Shown here: in pieces, positions 1 to 9,702 of the stretch
How the letters are laid out: each line of letters starts with the position of its first letter
Numbering within the stretch: the first letter of the stretch is position 1
From: Clusia tigrina
Lineage: Eukaryota > Arthropoda > Insecta > Diptera > Clusiidae
Assembly: GCA_920105625.2 (NCBI GenBank)
Contig: OV050030.1
Span: 75,097,900 to 75,161,899 of the forward strand
Reading direction: 5' to 3'
DNA: 64,000 nucleotides
Notes under the pieces: model-generated
What the model was told of the DNA's origin: nothing
What the model saw: only the letters and a program-made list of their open reading frames with translations
Databases searched by the model: none
Translations under genes and position numbers: made by a program

Positions 1-129
1 AAAATTACTTGGACGAAACATACAGAGCATAATTAACGAAATTGAAGATTGCAAATCTCGACTGGATCCGAGGAATGATATCGAAAATTTATATCGAAAA
101 TAAAATGATGTTGTTCAACCTTATGATTA

Positions 130-405
130 AACTATGGTAGACATACGGCATCCAACTGCGGGACACAGCATGTTGATAAAATTCAAAGGCCGCAATTAAA
201 TTTATGGAATACTTGTAAAGCTCCATGGTATATTAAAAATTTAAACATTTATAAATATCTTAATGTTAACACTGTGCAAGATGACATCAGACCACTGAGC
301 TTCAGCTATAAAGCGCGATTAATTAAACATCCGAATCAGGTAGCAAGAGATCTACAAATGCGGGACTATCCAAAACGCTTAAAAGGAAAGGATCTTCCTT
401 GCTAA
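130..405 (+). pseudogene. Jockey-clade retrotransposon, RT C-terminal remnant
   Basis: Read across frameshifts, this stretch gives the typical end of a Jockey-type ORF2: a YGIQL segment, then APWYIKN, a tail resembling DLNIPTV (here YLNVNTVQDDI), and a basic end LKGKDLPC. A related tail (SWFVRN, DLNIPT) occurs in the minus-strand Jockey element near 26960. It has stops and no start, so it is a dead 3' fragment. Bases 1-129 show no reading frame I recognise, although the window edge may cut the element. Confidence 0.7.
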
Positions 406-436
406 GCCATAGTTACCATCCTCACTTTATTATTAT

Positions 437-1281
437 ATAAAGGCTTTTTTTTTGACATGTGGTTTCCAAGCAGAAATAAAATGCATATAATTGTATTTTA
501 TGGCCAAGAATTTACCTTTATTATAAAGATAAGCGTTTGCCATTATGTCTTCAAAATGATTTCGGGCAAGTGGCCGCCGAGAGGCCCAATTTTCGACCAC
601 TTTTTGCAGTAATTGGGGCCGTATGTCAGCAATAACGCGCCGAATATTCTCTTCCAAGGCGTCAATCGTCTCGGGCATATCTGCGTAGACAAGCGACTTC
701 ACATAATCCCACAAAAAATAGTCCAGCGGTGTTAAATCGCACGATCCTGGAGGCCACGCCACAGGTTCACGACTCGAGATAATGCGCTCACCAAAAGTTT
801 CCTTCAATAATTTGATTGTTTCGTTGGCTGTATGCCATGTAGCGCCGTCTTGTTGGAACCAAAGGTCGCCCACATCCACATCCTCCAATTCAGGCACGAA
901 AAAGTCATTAATCATTGCTCTATAGCGTTCCGCATTGACTGCAACAGTATGGCCGGCTTCATTTTTGAATAAATATGGACCAATGATTCCCTCTGCCAAT
1001 AAAGCACACCAAACAGAAACTTTTTGAGGATGTAATGGCGTCCCAACAATGCCTTGTGGATTATCGTCACTCCAAATGCGACAATTTTGCTTATTTTGCA
1101 TTCAACCAAAAGGGAGCTTCAACGCTGAACAAAATTTTCTTGTGAAAATCAGGATCGGTGGCCATCTCGTTTTTGGCCCATTCACCGAACGCGCGACGCG
1201 CTTGATGGTCGTTCGGCCATAAACTTATGAAATGGCAAACCAAACTGAGCATAAATCAAGTCTAAAGAAAACACCCTTTAC
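437..1281 (-). mobile_element. rosa-like (DD41D) Tc1/mariner element, internally deleted
   Basis: The lower-coordinate end begins AAGGCTTTTTTTTTGACATG and the upper end reads AAAGGGTGTTTTCTTTAGAC on the minus strand, giving imperfect terminal inverted repeats beside TA-rich flanks. The upper end has also lost about 55 bases that are present in the second copy at 9207. On the minus strand the coding remnant begins in mid-transposase (DHQARRAFGEWAKN), so the N-terminal DNA-binding half is absent. The element cannot make a working transposase. Confidence 0.8.
541..1250 (-). pseudogene. DD41D transposase, C-terminal catalytic half
   Basis: This encodes part of a DDE transposase of the Tc1/mariner superfamily, which would cut and rejoin the element ends in the nucleus. 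The visible motifs are CRIWSDDNPQ, FQQDGATWHT (second catalytic Asp) and WPPGSCDLTPLDYFLWDYVK (third Asp). I count 41 residues between the second and third Asp, the DD41D spacing of the rosa subfamily known from tephritid flies. The first Asp should lie in LFSDEAHFW, but the copy reads LFSVEAPFW, so D is changed to V, and a stop follows shortly (around 1093). The N-terminal helix-turn-helix region is deleted. The family assignment rests on motif spacing and is fairly secure; activity is excluded. Confidence 0.78.
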
Positions 1282-1530
1282 ATATTGAAAAGAAAAGAAA
1301 ACAAATAATAAGAAATTAAATATGAATAAAGGAAAGTCAACAAAAATATAAATATTCCTATGAAAAAGAAGTAAAATAATAATAAAAAATAAAATGGAAG
1401 AATATAAAAAAACCTTATACATAATGAGGTAATTTTTTTTAGAATAGAGAATAAAAATAGCCATCTGAAATAAAAATAAAGAACCTGTTACAAATTATTT
1501 ACAAGAAGATAGTTTCACTACCTTATTCTA
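1282..1530. other. AT-rich DNA without a recognisable gene
   Basis: This stretch is dominated by A and T runs. The open frame on the minus strand is a low-complexity artefact (runs of F, I and L codons). I see no repeat boundary or gene in it. Confidence 0.5.
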
Positions 1531-1729
1531 GAAAGAAGGGAGGGATGTTGTGAGTCAAGATGAGACAACCTGCATGTTGTTGACTCACAGCTCGAATTCC
1601 TGGAAGACTCTACTTATAGTGTAGTTATTAATAAAATTGCATAATTAAGCAATCACATATTTTTAGGGTGTAAGTATTAAAAGAAAAATATTATTAGTAA
1701 TGAAACAGCAAAACTTTAAGGGTGTTACA
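1531..1729 (+). repeat. Candidate polypurine tract and 3' LTR
   Basis: A 15-base purine run (GAAAGAAGGGAGGGA, 1531-1545) is followed at once by TGTTGTGAGTCA, which is the layout of a polypurine tract abutting a 3' LTR. A TGT...ACA end can be placed near 1729, giving an LTR of about 184 bp with an ATAAA-containing segment. A 10-bp inverted repeat (TGTGAGTCAA at 1549-1558, TTGACTCACA at 1580-1589) lies near its start. No second copy exists in the window, so this is a proposal only. Confidence 0.4.
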
Positions 1730-2317
1730 ATTTACCAATTTCTACGTACAATGGCCTACAAAATGAAAATTAGTAGGTCGGATAATTAAAAAACTAACAT
1801 GAATAAGCAATTGCGTAACTGGAGCACTGGAAAAGTGTTCACCTAGGAAGTACGACAGAAATGTAAACAGTATACGAGTATATATAACTCAGGGAAAAAT
1901 AATTAATAATATGTTGTATTTAAAAGGTTATTTTTCTGACAGCATTTTAAAACACATGCATTTCTGCCAGCTACGTAAAGTGCCTCAACGGTCTACACTA
2001 GGGAACACATGGGAGTCCAGTTGTGACCGAAAGAACACAACAGTATATTAAACTTGTAAAATAAATTTGTATTTTTAATTAAGAAAGTTTATAAGGTGAT
2101 AGAATCATAAGGTTTTTATTTCGGATTAATTTACCGGTTTTTAAAAAACCTGTGATACTTCTAACTTTTTAGTAATTCCTCTATAGTGGAGATCACGAGG
2201 GACTAAGGTAACTTAAGTGTTATCCTATCGTTCTGCGATATATTACACTGTACCCATGATATCACAGTGGAGATCAAATGGGAATAGGATCACAATTGTG
2301 AAGTAAATCATGCCTTA
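1730..2317. other. Non-coding AT-rich stretch (insertion target of BEL-1)
   Basis: No gene is visible. The motif AGTGGAGATCA occurs twice (near 2188 and 2267). The BEL element at 2323 is inserted at its right end, and the sequence resumes at 8471 after the target duplication GTAGG. The region may be old retroelement LTR or leader sequence, but I cannot show it. Confidence 0.5.
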
Positions 2318-2322
2318 GTAGG

Positions 2323-2520
2323 TGTCTCGGCGAAATATAAACTCGCCCGGTAATTTTTAACGAACGAGTGAGTAGCAGAAGAGCAGCCGAGAAGAAAGCA
2401 GCAAATTTTTAACAACCACACCACAAACATAAGCAAGTGTAAAAATGTATAATAAACTAAATCAATGAAATTATTAAAGTATAAAATTTCGAGTTTATCT
2501 GCTACGAACTTTCAGTTACA
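2323..2520 (+). repeat. BEL-1 5' LTR
   Basis: It begins TGTCTCGGCGAAATATAAAC and ends in TTTCAGTTACA. It carries an ATAAA motif near its 3' part, expected for the R region, and matches 8264-8465 nearly base for base. It is 198 bp long, short for the group. Confidence 0.88.
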
Positions 2521-2589
2521 AAAGTTTTAAAATTAGCTTTCTTCCGCTGCCACCACAGCATTTAAACCGCCGTTTTTGTGAATTCTCAA

Positions 2590-2918
2590 TACTTCGCCTT
2601 CGGAGCGCTAGTGCTTCCGAGAGTATTTTCATGGCGCCATCAACAACGGTTGATAGTTTGCAATAGCCATTTCACCGCCATTTTGTGACCTATTAGCAAT
2701 TAATTAACCTTGCCGTCACCGCCGTACTCCTTCAGGTAATTATCATTACAGGATCGCTAGACTTGAATAGCCACCGCCGAGCTGTTTCAAGATTTGTTTG
2801 CATCGTCAAAGCCATCGCATAACAGATACTGCCGTACTTCGCCTTCGGAGCGCTAGTGCTTCCGAGAGTATTTTTGTGACGTCATCAACAAGGGTTGATA
2901 GTTTACAACAGCCATTTC
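2590..2918 (+). repeat. Duplicated 84-bp block in BEL-1 leader
   Basis: The block starting TACTTCGCCTTCGGAGCGCT at 2590-2673 recurs at 2835-2918 with only a few changes; the shared part runs through GTTGATAGTTT and AGCCATTTC. The copies are 245 bp apart in the untranslated leader between LTR and gag. Such leader repeats are seen in several LTR elements and may affect packaging or translation, but no function is shown here. Confidence 0.85.
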
Positions 2919-3158
2919 TTCAAAAAATAAGAACAACATTTCCGACATCTGTTAATTTCAAAATTAATCGATTCTACCAGAACAAACTGCTGCAAATAAT
3001 TTTCGATCGGTATTGCAGTGCGGAACCAAGCAGCTGTTGAAATTGAACAGACCTTCTATAAAAGAAAAATAAATGTTGACTCGAACGAAATCAAAAAAGT
3101 TTGATTCAGCAAAAGCAGACGACAAAGTTCGGATTCATTGGACAGCAGAGTAATAGAA

Positions 3159-6100
3159 ATGGCCAACGAGGGAACACACGGCCAAGCGCAGCCGCAAGCA
3201 GTTGTAACTAGTGAACAACTGGCGCAGCTTTTCAATAGTATAAATACACTGCGCGAATCTGTTGACGAACTACGTAAAGAGACGCATCGTGACCAAATAG
3301 AGATTCAACAACTTCGCAATCGAGTGGAAAGAGGTGCATCCGGTGCTGGGTGTAATGAATCCTCTTCTCATGAAAGTGTACAATCACCGCTGCCACAAAC
3401 TTCGACGCAGCAACCACAGGAGATACCGCAATCGCAGCCACCAAATACATCGACGCCGTATAATGGTGTTATGACTTTTATCGATAGCCCCGGCAGAAAG
3501 TTATATCCACTGCCATCCTTCGATGGAAACCCTGAAGATTGGCCCCTGTTTTTAGCAAACTTCAGAGACACGACCAATGAATTTGGTTATAATAATCGCA
3601 AGAACCTTATGCGTTTAATGGAATGCGAAGCGCGCTGTGACGTCACTACTCATATATCCTGACGACGTGACCAAAGTCATGCACGAGTTAGAGTTCAATT
3701 TTGGACTCTCTGACTTATTGATCCGCTCGCAGCTGCAAAAGGTTCAGCAGTTCCCACCGATTTATGAGAATCGACTTCAGCAAGTGTTGGAATTCTCAAA
3801 CCGCGTCCGAAATATTGTCGCCTTTTTTAAGTCAGCAAAATGCGATCACCATCTGGCCAACCCTACTCTTCTTGAGCAGCTTATTGGAAAGCTTCCGCCC
3901 ACCAAGCAATATGAATGGAGTCGACACGCCTCCAATATAACGCCTTATGCCACCGTTGAAGCCTTTGCCGACTGGGTTAGTGAACTCGCAAAGGTAGTGA
4001 GCTTGATGCCAGCTATAGCTAGTACAGCTATGCGCCAACATCAACCCCCGCAGCCGCACCAAGGGGTGCAACAAGGTGACCTTCAGAACCGTCAGACCAT
4101 ATCACGAGGTGCTATTCCACGTCGCGTTTTGCATAGCACCGAAACTCAAGTGGAACAGCAACAACTCAGTTGTGTGCAATGCAATTTGAGCCACAAACTG
4201 AGCGCATGTCGTCAATTTAAGGCGCTTAATACAAATGACAAATGGACTTTGGTAAAGCGTTACCGCCTTTGTTTTGCCTGCTTGCAAAGAGGGCATAACG
4301 TGCTGAGTCACCAGGCAAGGCATGCATGTGGTATAAATTGATGCACCCGTATGTATCACAACTTACTGCACCAGACAACTAAGCTGCTAGCAGAGCTGAA
4401 ACCAGAGGATGTCGACCATGTGCTTAACTGCCGTCAACACAAGCAGTCAAGCTTATTTAAGATACTACCCGTGGTGCTGTTTGGTCCACGTGGTAGCATA
4501 CCATTTGCGATGTTTGATGAAGGTTCTTCGGTCTCACTTCTTGAAGAGACCATCGCAAATCAACTTGGTCTGAAAGGCCCTACTGCACAGCTGACGCTTC
4601 AGTCGTATGGAGAGAAGCAGACCACGGAGCCATCGAAAAAAGTAAGCTTGAACGTACGGGCAGAGTGTGGTGGCCAGGAGTACCCACTCAGAAACGTACG
4701 CACCGTGAAGCAGCTTAATTTACCAATGCAGACATCCATCAAGCAACAGCATGAGCACTTCACAGATGTGCCAATCGCCAGCTACAAAGCCGCCAAGTCG
4801 GTCCTGCTGCTGGGATTGGAAAATAGTTTTTTAGGCATGTCACAGAAAACTGTCGCCGCCGGTCCAGATCAACCTATCACTGCGGCAACTATGTTGGGTT
4901 GGGTGGTATATGGGCCACTTCTTCAAGCAGCACGGCAATGTCAAGGGTGTTGCACGTCAAAGAAGCATCAATTTAACACAACTGAACAGATTGGTCGAAG
5001 AGTACTTTTCTGTAGAAAGTTTTGGAGTCCGCAGCACCAGCACAGCCTCGGAGTCAGATGAGAACGCCAGAGCAAAAAAAATATTGATTGAGACCACACA
5101 AAACATCGGCCAACGCTATGAAGTTGGTCTATTATGGCGCAACGATGCCACTAAGCTGCCGCAGAGCTATGTTATGGCCAAGCAGAGCATTTTAAAAATT
5201 GAGGGGAAGATGTCCCGGGATGCCGCATATGCAGCCAGATATAAAACGGAAGTCGCCAAATACATTGACAAGTGATACGCCAAATTGTTATCACCAGAGG
5301 TTGCTGAGAGGCATAGTCCTACAACCTGGTACCTTCCTCAGCCGGATAAGCTTCGTATCGTCTTTGATGCTGCAGCTGCTATTTCTAACGTACCGCTCAA
5401 CTCAGTATTATTAAAGAGTCCTGAGCATGCGCAGCCACTTTTGGCCATCATGCACAAATTTCGAAAAGGAGGCATCGCTGTTGCAGGAGATATTCAAGAA
5501 ATGTTCTCACAAGTCCGCATACGAGCTGAAGACCAGGACTCACAGCGCTTTCTTTGGAGAGACGGAAATTCAATCAAGCAATCAACCAAGCCAATCCGTG
5601 TGTACTCAATGATGTCGATGATCTTTGGAGCGATTTGTTCGCCGTATTGTGCATAATACATCAAAAACGTGAACGCAGCACAGTTTTTGCTTAACATGCC
5701 AGGTGGCGCAAAAGCTATCATTGACAACACCTATGTGGATGACCTGGTCATAAGTTTGATGACATAGAGGAGGCCGAGAAGGTAATGTTTGAGGCCCGGA
5801 AGATAAACGCTGCCGCAGGATTCAAGCTCAGAAATTTCGTATCAAACTGCAAGAAGCTGCAATTCAAAGTGAATGGTAGCCAAGTCAAGCAACAAGACGG
5901 TGTCAACACAGAACTACAGCCAACAACAGAGAAGGTGCTGGTTGTGTTTTGGAACTCTGGAGTGGACAGGTTTGAATTCCACTTTAAGTTCCATAGAATT
6001 CCACGCCAGGTGCTGGAGTACAGGAGAACACCGACTAAGAGAGAGTCGTTATGGCTACGACCCCTTTGGCCTCCTAGCCAACATCACTATTTTCGCCAAG

Positions 6101-8240
6101 CTACTTCTGCAGTCACTGCGGTAGCGGAAAATCCAGCGGGATGAGCAGCTGCCATCAGATTTGGAGAAACAGTGGTTTGCATGGTGGAACGTTTTCAGGG
6201 CGTGGACAACCTTTCAGTCCCGCGATGCTTGTCGGATTTGTTGCCGAATGCCGATGATATACAGCTGCACATATTCGTTGATGCTAGTGAAAGTGCATTT
6301 ACAGCAGTCGCCTTTTTACGTGTTTGCAAAGCAAACGAGGTAGTAGTCACATTCGTTGCTGCCAAAACGAGATGTGCACCTGCAAAGGGTATGCCGTACC
6401 GCGCCTGGAATTGCAAGCGGTCGTACTAGGAAGCCGACTGACGACTTCGATTGAAGACTCTCATGATTTCAATATCAACGCTACGATATTTTGGAGCGAT
6501 TCCAAGACAATTCTGCTTTGGCTTCGTTCCACAACCCGTAAGTATAAGCAATTCGTTGCCTACCGTATTTCTGAGATACTTGCCACTTCCACGCCGATAG
6601 AATGGCGCTGGTTACCAACATTGATAAACGTCGCCGACGATGCAACTAGAGCCAAGTTGCCACAGTATGTAGAGCAAGACAGCCGTTGGATATTGGGTCC
6701 AGATTTCTTGTGCCAAGAAGAAATACACTGGCCTCAAGAAGCTGGGATGCTTCACTCAGAGCACTGTGTATCTGAAGAAGCTGTTCATCAGGTGTTACAC
6801 ATAATAAACACAGACAATATTCTTGAGAGTTTGATCAAGTTTTCATCGTACATGAAGACGTTGAGGGTGACAGCATGGATATTTCGGTTCATTCGCAACG
6901 CCAAACCTAGATCCCGTCACTTTGGAGAGCTCACAGCAGCTGAAGTTTGTGATGATGAAAAATTTGTATGCTGTCGCGTACAAGAGGAGTCATTTGCAGA
7001 TGAAATGTCAGCCATACGTGCAAGTAAAAGAATTCCAAAGACCAGTGCCATATTTAAGCTCACGCCGATGATGTAACCTGATGGTCTACTAAGAGACAAC
7101 GGAATGAAGCATTACCACCAAAAGAGACATCACCAGAACGACTGCCTAACAATAAATGAAATGCGGCAAAAGTTCTGGGTGCCTCATGCTCGGACATTAT
7201 TAAAAAGGATCAAGAGGGATTGTGTCATTTGTATTACTGCTCGAGCCAAGCCATCTGTGCCACTTATGGGACAGTTACCCAAAGACCGCCTAACACCGTA
7301 CTTCCGACCTTTTACCTACTCAGGGGTGGACTACTGTGGACCATTCTGCGTTGCTATCGGCCGCAGACGAGAGAAACTTTGGGTGGCGTTATTCACTTGC
7401 CTCACCACTCGAGCCCTACATTTGGAGGTGGCAGAAGATCTGTCCACCGATGCATTTTTAATTTGTTTCAGGAATTTTGTGAACCGTCGCGGTGTACCGA
7501 TTAGAATTCGTAGCGACAATGGCACCAACTTTATAGGTGCGCAAGAGGAGTTTCGCCAGGAGAACCGCTTATTTGACGTAGATTGGGTTCAACGGGCAAT
7601 GTCAAGGGAAAAAATATAGAGTGGATTTTTAATTGCCCAGCCAATCCTAGCGCTGGAGGTTTTTGGAAGCGGCTTGTCCAATGCGTGAAACGCCTGCTAC
7701 AGAGAACCCTGAAGGATGAGGCACTACGCTTGGAGACCTTTCCGCAGCGCACTGATTGAGGCGGAAAATATAATAAACAGCCGTCCACTTACAGAACTTC
7801 CTATAACCCATGAAGAAGAGGAACCACTTACTCCGAACCACTTCTTGAGTGGCTGCCTCAATTCCACTCAAACACCTGGACCGGAAGATGAGAAAATCTG
7901 TCTGCGCAAACAATGGAGAATTGCGCAGAATCTGAAGGATCATCTGTGGAAAAGGTGGATTGTGGAGTACTTGCCACAACTTTTGCACCGACAAAAATGC
8001 AGGAGTAAAGCCTCACCACTAAGAGTAGACCAACTGGTTGTTGTATGCGATCCTGTCTTACCAAGAGGCCAATGGGTCAAAGGGCGAATAATTGAAGTCT
8101 TCACTGCCAAGGACGGCCAAGTCCGGAGTGCCGCGGTACGCACCAGCCGCGGTATTATCCGGCGACCTGCATCTAAGCTAGCCGCTTTAAGTTTCGTGGA
8201 TCCCAGTATGAATCCACCGGGAGGTGTGATGTCGCGGTAA
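3159..8240 (+). pseudogene. BEL-1 gag-pol polyprotein, broken
   Basis: The first ATG of the frame is 3159 (MANEGTHGQ). Gag has a coiled-coil-like region, a DUF1759-type segment (LPSFDGNPEDWPLF) and a zinc knuckle (CFACLQRGH). The protease shows AMFDEGSSVSLL near 4510. RT carries YVDD at 5732-5743. RNase H follows around 6240-6560, then integrase (HYHQKRHH zinc region, VDYCGPF, SDNGTNF at about 7512) and a C-terminal domain ending near 8240. Lesions include a frameshift near 3650, TGA at 4339, a frameshift near 4950, TGA at 5273, TAA at 5654, frameshifts after YVDD and near 6050, a stop at 7074 and a frameshift near 7617. The integrase catalytic Glu is Lys: the family reads GGAWERL, here GGFWKRL, Lys codon 7667-7669. 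It cannot yield a working polyprotein. Confidence 0.88.
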
Positions 8241-8263
8241 AAGCTACTGTCTTCGCCGTAAGA

Positions 8264-8465
8264 TGTCTCGGCGAAATATAAACTCGCCCGGTAATTTTTA
8301 ACGAACGAGTGAGTAGCAGAAGAGCAGCCGAGAAGAAAGCAGCTAATTTTAAACAACCACTCCACAAACATAAGCAAGTGTAAAATGTATAATAAAGCCA
8401 GCTAAATCAATTAAATTATTAAAGTATAAAATTTCGAGTTGATCTGCTACGAACTTTCAGTTCGA
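8264..8465 (+). repeat. BEL-1 3' LTR
   Basis: It matches the 5' LTR, with an inserted GCCA-containing stretch after ATAATAAA. It starts 24 bp after the pol stop and ends just before the GTAGG target duplicate. The last few bases (TTCGA against TTACA) differ between the LTRs. Confidence 0.88.
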
Positions 8466-8574
8466 GTAGGTGTTCCCAATTATAAATGTGTTCAATCAAA
8501 AGGAACTCCATGATCCTTCCCTAAAACCAGTTCCAACGTAAAATGGATATTTTTTTCCTTCTCCTAATTAAAAA

Positions 8575-8905
8575 ATATCTGAATTCCAGAGCCTCCAATT
8601 GCAAAAAGATTAAATTAATTAAAAACAACTGCGATCGAGTTAATAAAAGTTTAAAATAATTAAAAATAACTTCGATTCTGAATTCCAGACCCTCCAATTA
8701 ATAAAATATTAATGTATTAAAAATAATTTCGGCATTCTAAATTCCAGACATTCCAGTTCATAAGATATTAAAGTAATTAAAAATTACTGCGATTCTGAAT
8801 TCAAGCCTCTCCAGTTAAGAAAATATTAACTTTATTAAAAAAAATACGATTCTAGATTCCAGATCCTCCAAATAAAAAAAAAATAAAAAATTATTAAAAT
8901 TTTTA
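8575..8905 (+). repeat. Degenerate ~58-bp tandem repeats (gypsy-like leader)
   Basis: About five diverged units share the core ATTCTGAATTCCAGACCCTC followed by AT-rich filler. Unit starts lie near 8579, 8678, 8737, 8794 and 8851. A gypsy RT scrap follows at 9018. The same motif reappears at 14045-14215 upstream of a gypsy gag scrap, so these repeats probably belong to the untranslated leader of one gypsy family. Confidence 0.7.
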
Positions 8906-9017
8906 CACAATTTAAAAAAATTAGAAATTGGCAAAAATCGTATATTAAAGTGAAAGAAATATATCCAATGAGCCAATACACACCAAAAGTTATCCATATC
9001 CTGCTAGTATGCGAAGT

Positions 9018-9170
9018 GAGGTCGATAGGCAAGAACTACTAACGGAGGGTTTAAAGAGTACATATAACTCACCATTATGGGTCGTCAAATCCGACAGGTG
9101 AAAAACAATGTAGGTAAGCTATTGATTTCAAACGCTTGAATACAGCTACAATGTCTGAAACTTATCCCAG
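9018..9170 (+). pseudogene. gypsy-type reverse transcriptase scrap
   Basis: The frame reads EVDRQELLTEGLK then YNSPLWVVKSDR, which is the conserved entry to Ty3/gypsy RT (family: YNSPxWVVPKK). After a one-base shift it gives AIDFKRLNTATMSETYP, matching the IDYRKLN...YPIP motif. It is about 50 codons long, with a stop at the shift, and is only a fossil. Confidence 0.75.
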
Positions 9171-9206
9171 CTAGCTTAGGTAACACAAAAAATGCATCAA
9201 TGTAAT

Positions 9207-9550
9207 AAAGGGTGTTTTTTTAGACGTGTGGTTTTCAATCTGGCAATACTTTTTTCGGAGTTGGTCTTTTTGACAGCTGTCACTTGATTTATGCTCAGTT
9301 TGGTTTGCCATTTCATAAGTTTATGGCCAAACGACCATCAAGCGCGTCGCGTGTTCGGTGAATGGGCCTAAAACGAGATGGCCACCGATCCCGATTTTCA
9401 CAAGAAAATTTTGTTCAGCTCACTTTTGGTACAATGGGTATAAGGAAAATTGTCGCATTTGGAGTGACGATAATCCACAAGCCATTGTTGAGACGCCGTT
9501 ACATCCGCAATAAGTCACTGTTTGGTGTTCCCTATGGGCAGAGGGAATCA
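9207..9550 (+). mobile_element. rosa-like (DD41D) mariner, second copy, 3' truncated
   Basis: It starts with AAAGGGTGTTTTTTTAGACG, the fuller version of the terminal repeat of the copy at 437-1281. It then matches that copy through GACCATCAAGCGCGTCGCG, CACAAGAAAATTTTGTTCAG and GTCGCATTTGGAGTGACGAT, and stops matching near 9550. It too runs straight from the untranslated end into DHQAR, so the same N-terminal half is missing in both copies. No 3' end is present. Confidence 0.78.
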
Positions 9551-9702
9551 CAAACTTTTTCATTTCTTTTTTCTACACATCTCACATCAATAGTGTGCTA
9601 TATCTACCTCTTTTCGTCGCCTTGATTTCTTGCTGATCTGATTACATACGGTAATCGCTATTTGCATTTGTTAATTCACATTCTTCATACTTCAGCAACA
9701 AA

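Larger units (their letters stand above)
2323..8465 (+). mobile_element. BEL-1: complete but dead BEL/Pao LTR retrotransposon
   Basis: Two LTRs of about 200 bp enclose a 5.7-kb interior with a gag-pol reading frame of the BEL/Pao order: gag with zinc knuckle, aspartic protease, RT, RNase H, integrase. The 5-bp sequence GTAGG is found directly before the 5' LTR (2318-2322) and after the 3' LTR (8466-8470), which is a target-site duplication of the length usual for BEL. The LTRs are very similar (the 3' copy carries a 4-base insertion and a few substitutions), yet the coding region has about ten frameshifts and stops. The element is therefore intact in structure but defective in protein. Confidence 0.9.

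Noticed and set aside
433..1101. Host gene related to a domesticated mariner (SETMAR-like)
   Set aside because: There is no fused host domain, the first catalytic Asp and N-terminus are missing, and the frame sits between mariner terminal repeats.
1225..1464. Hydrophobic 79-codon frame on the minus strand
   Set aside because: It is low-complexity AT-rich sequence with no motif and no neighbouring signals.
8575..8905. CRISPR-like array
   Set aside because: The units are adjacent, diverged and AT-rich without unique spacers, and the genome is eukaryotic.
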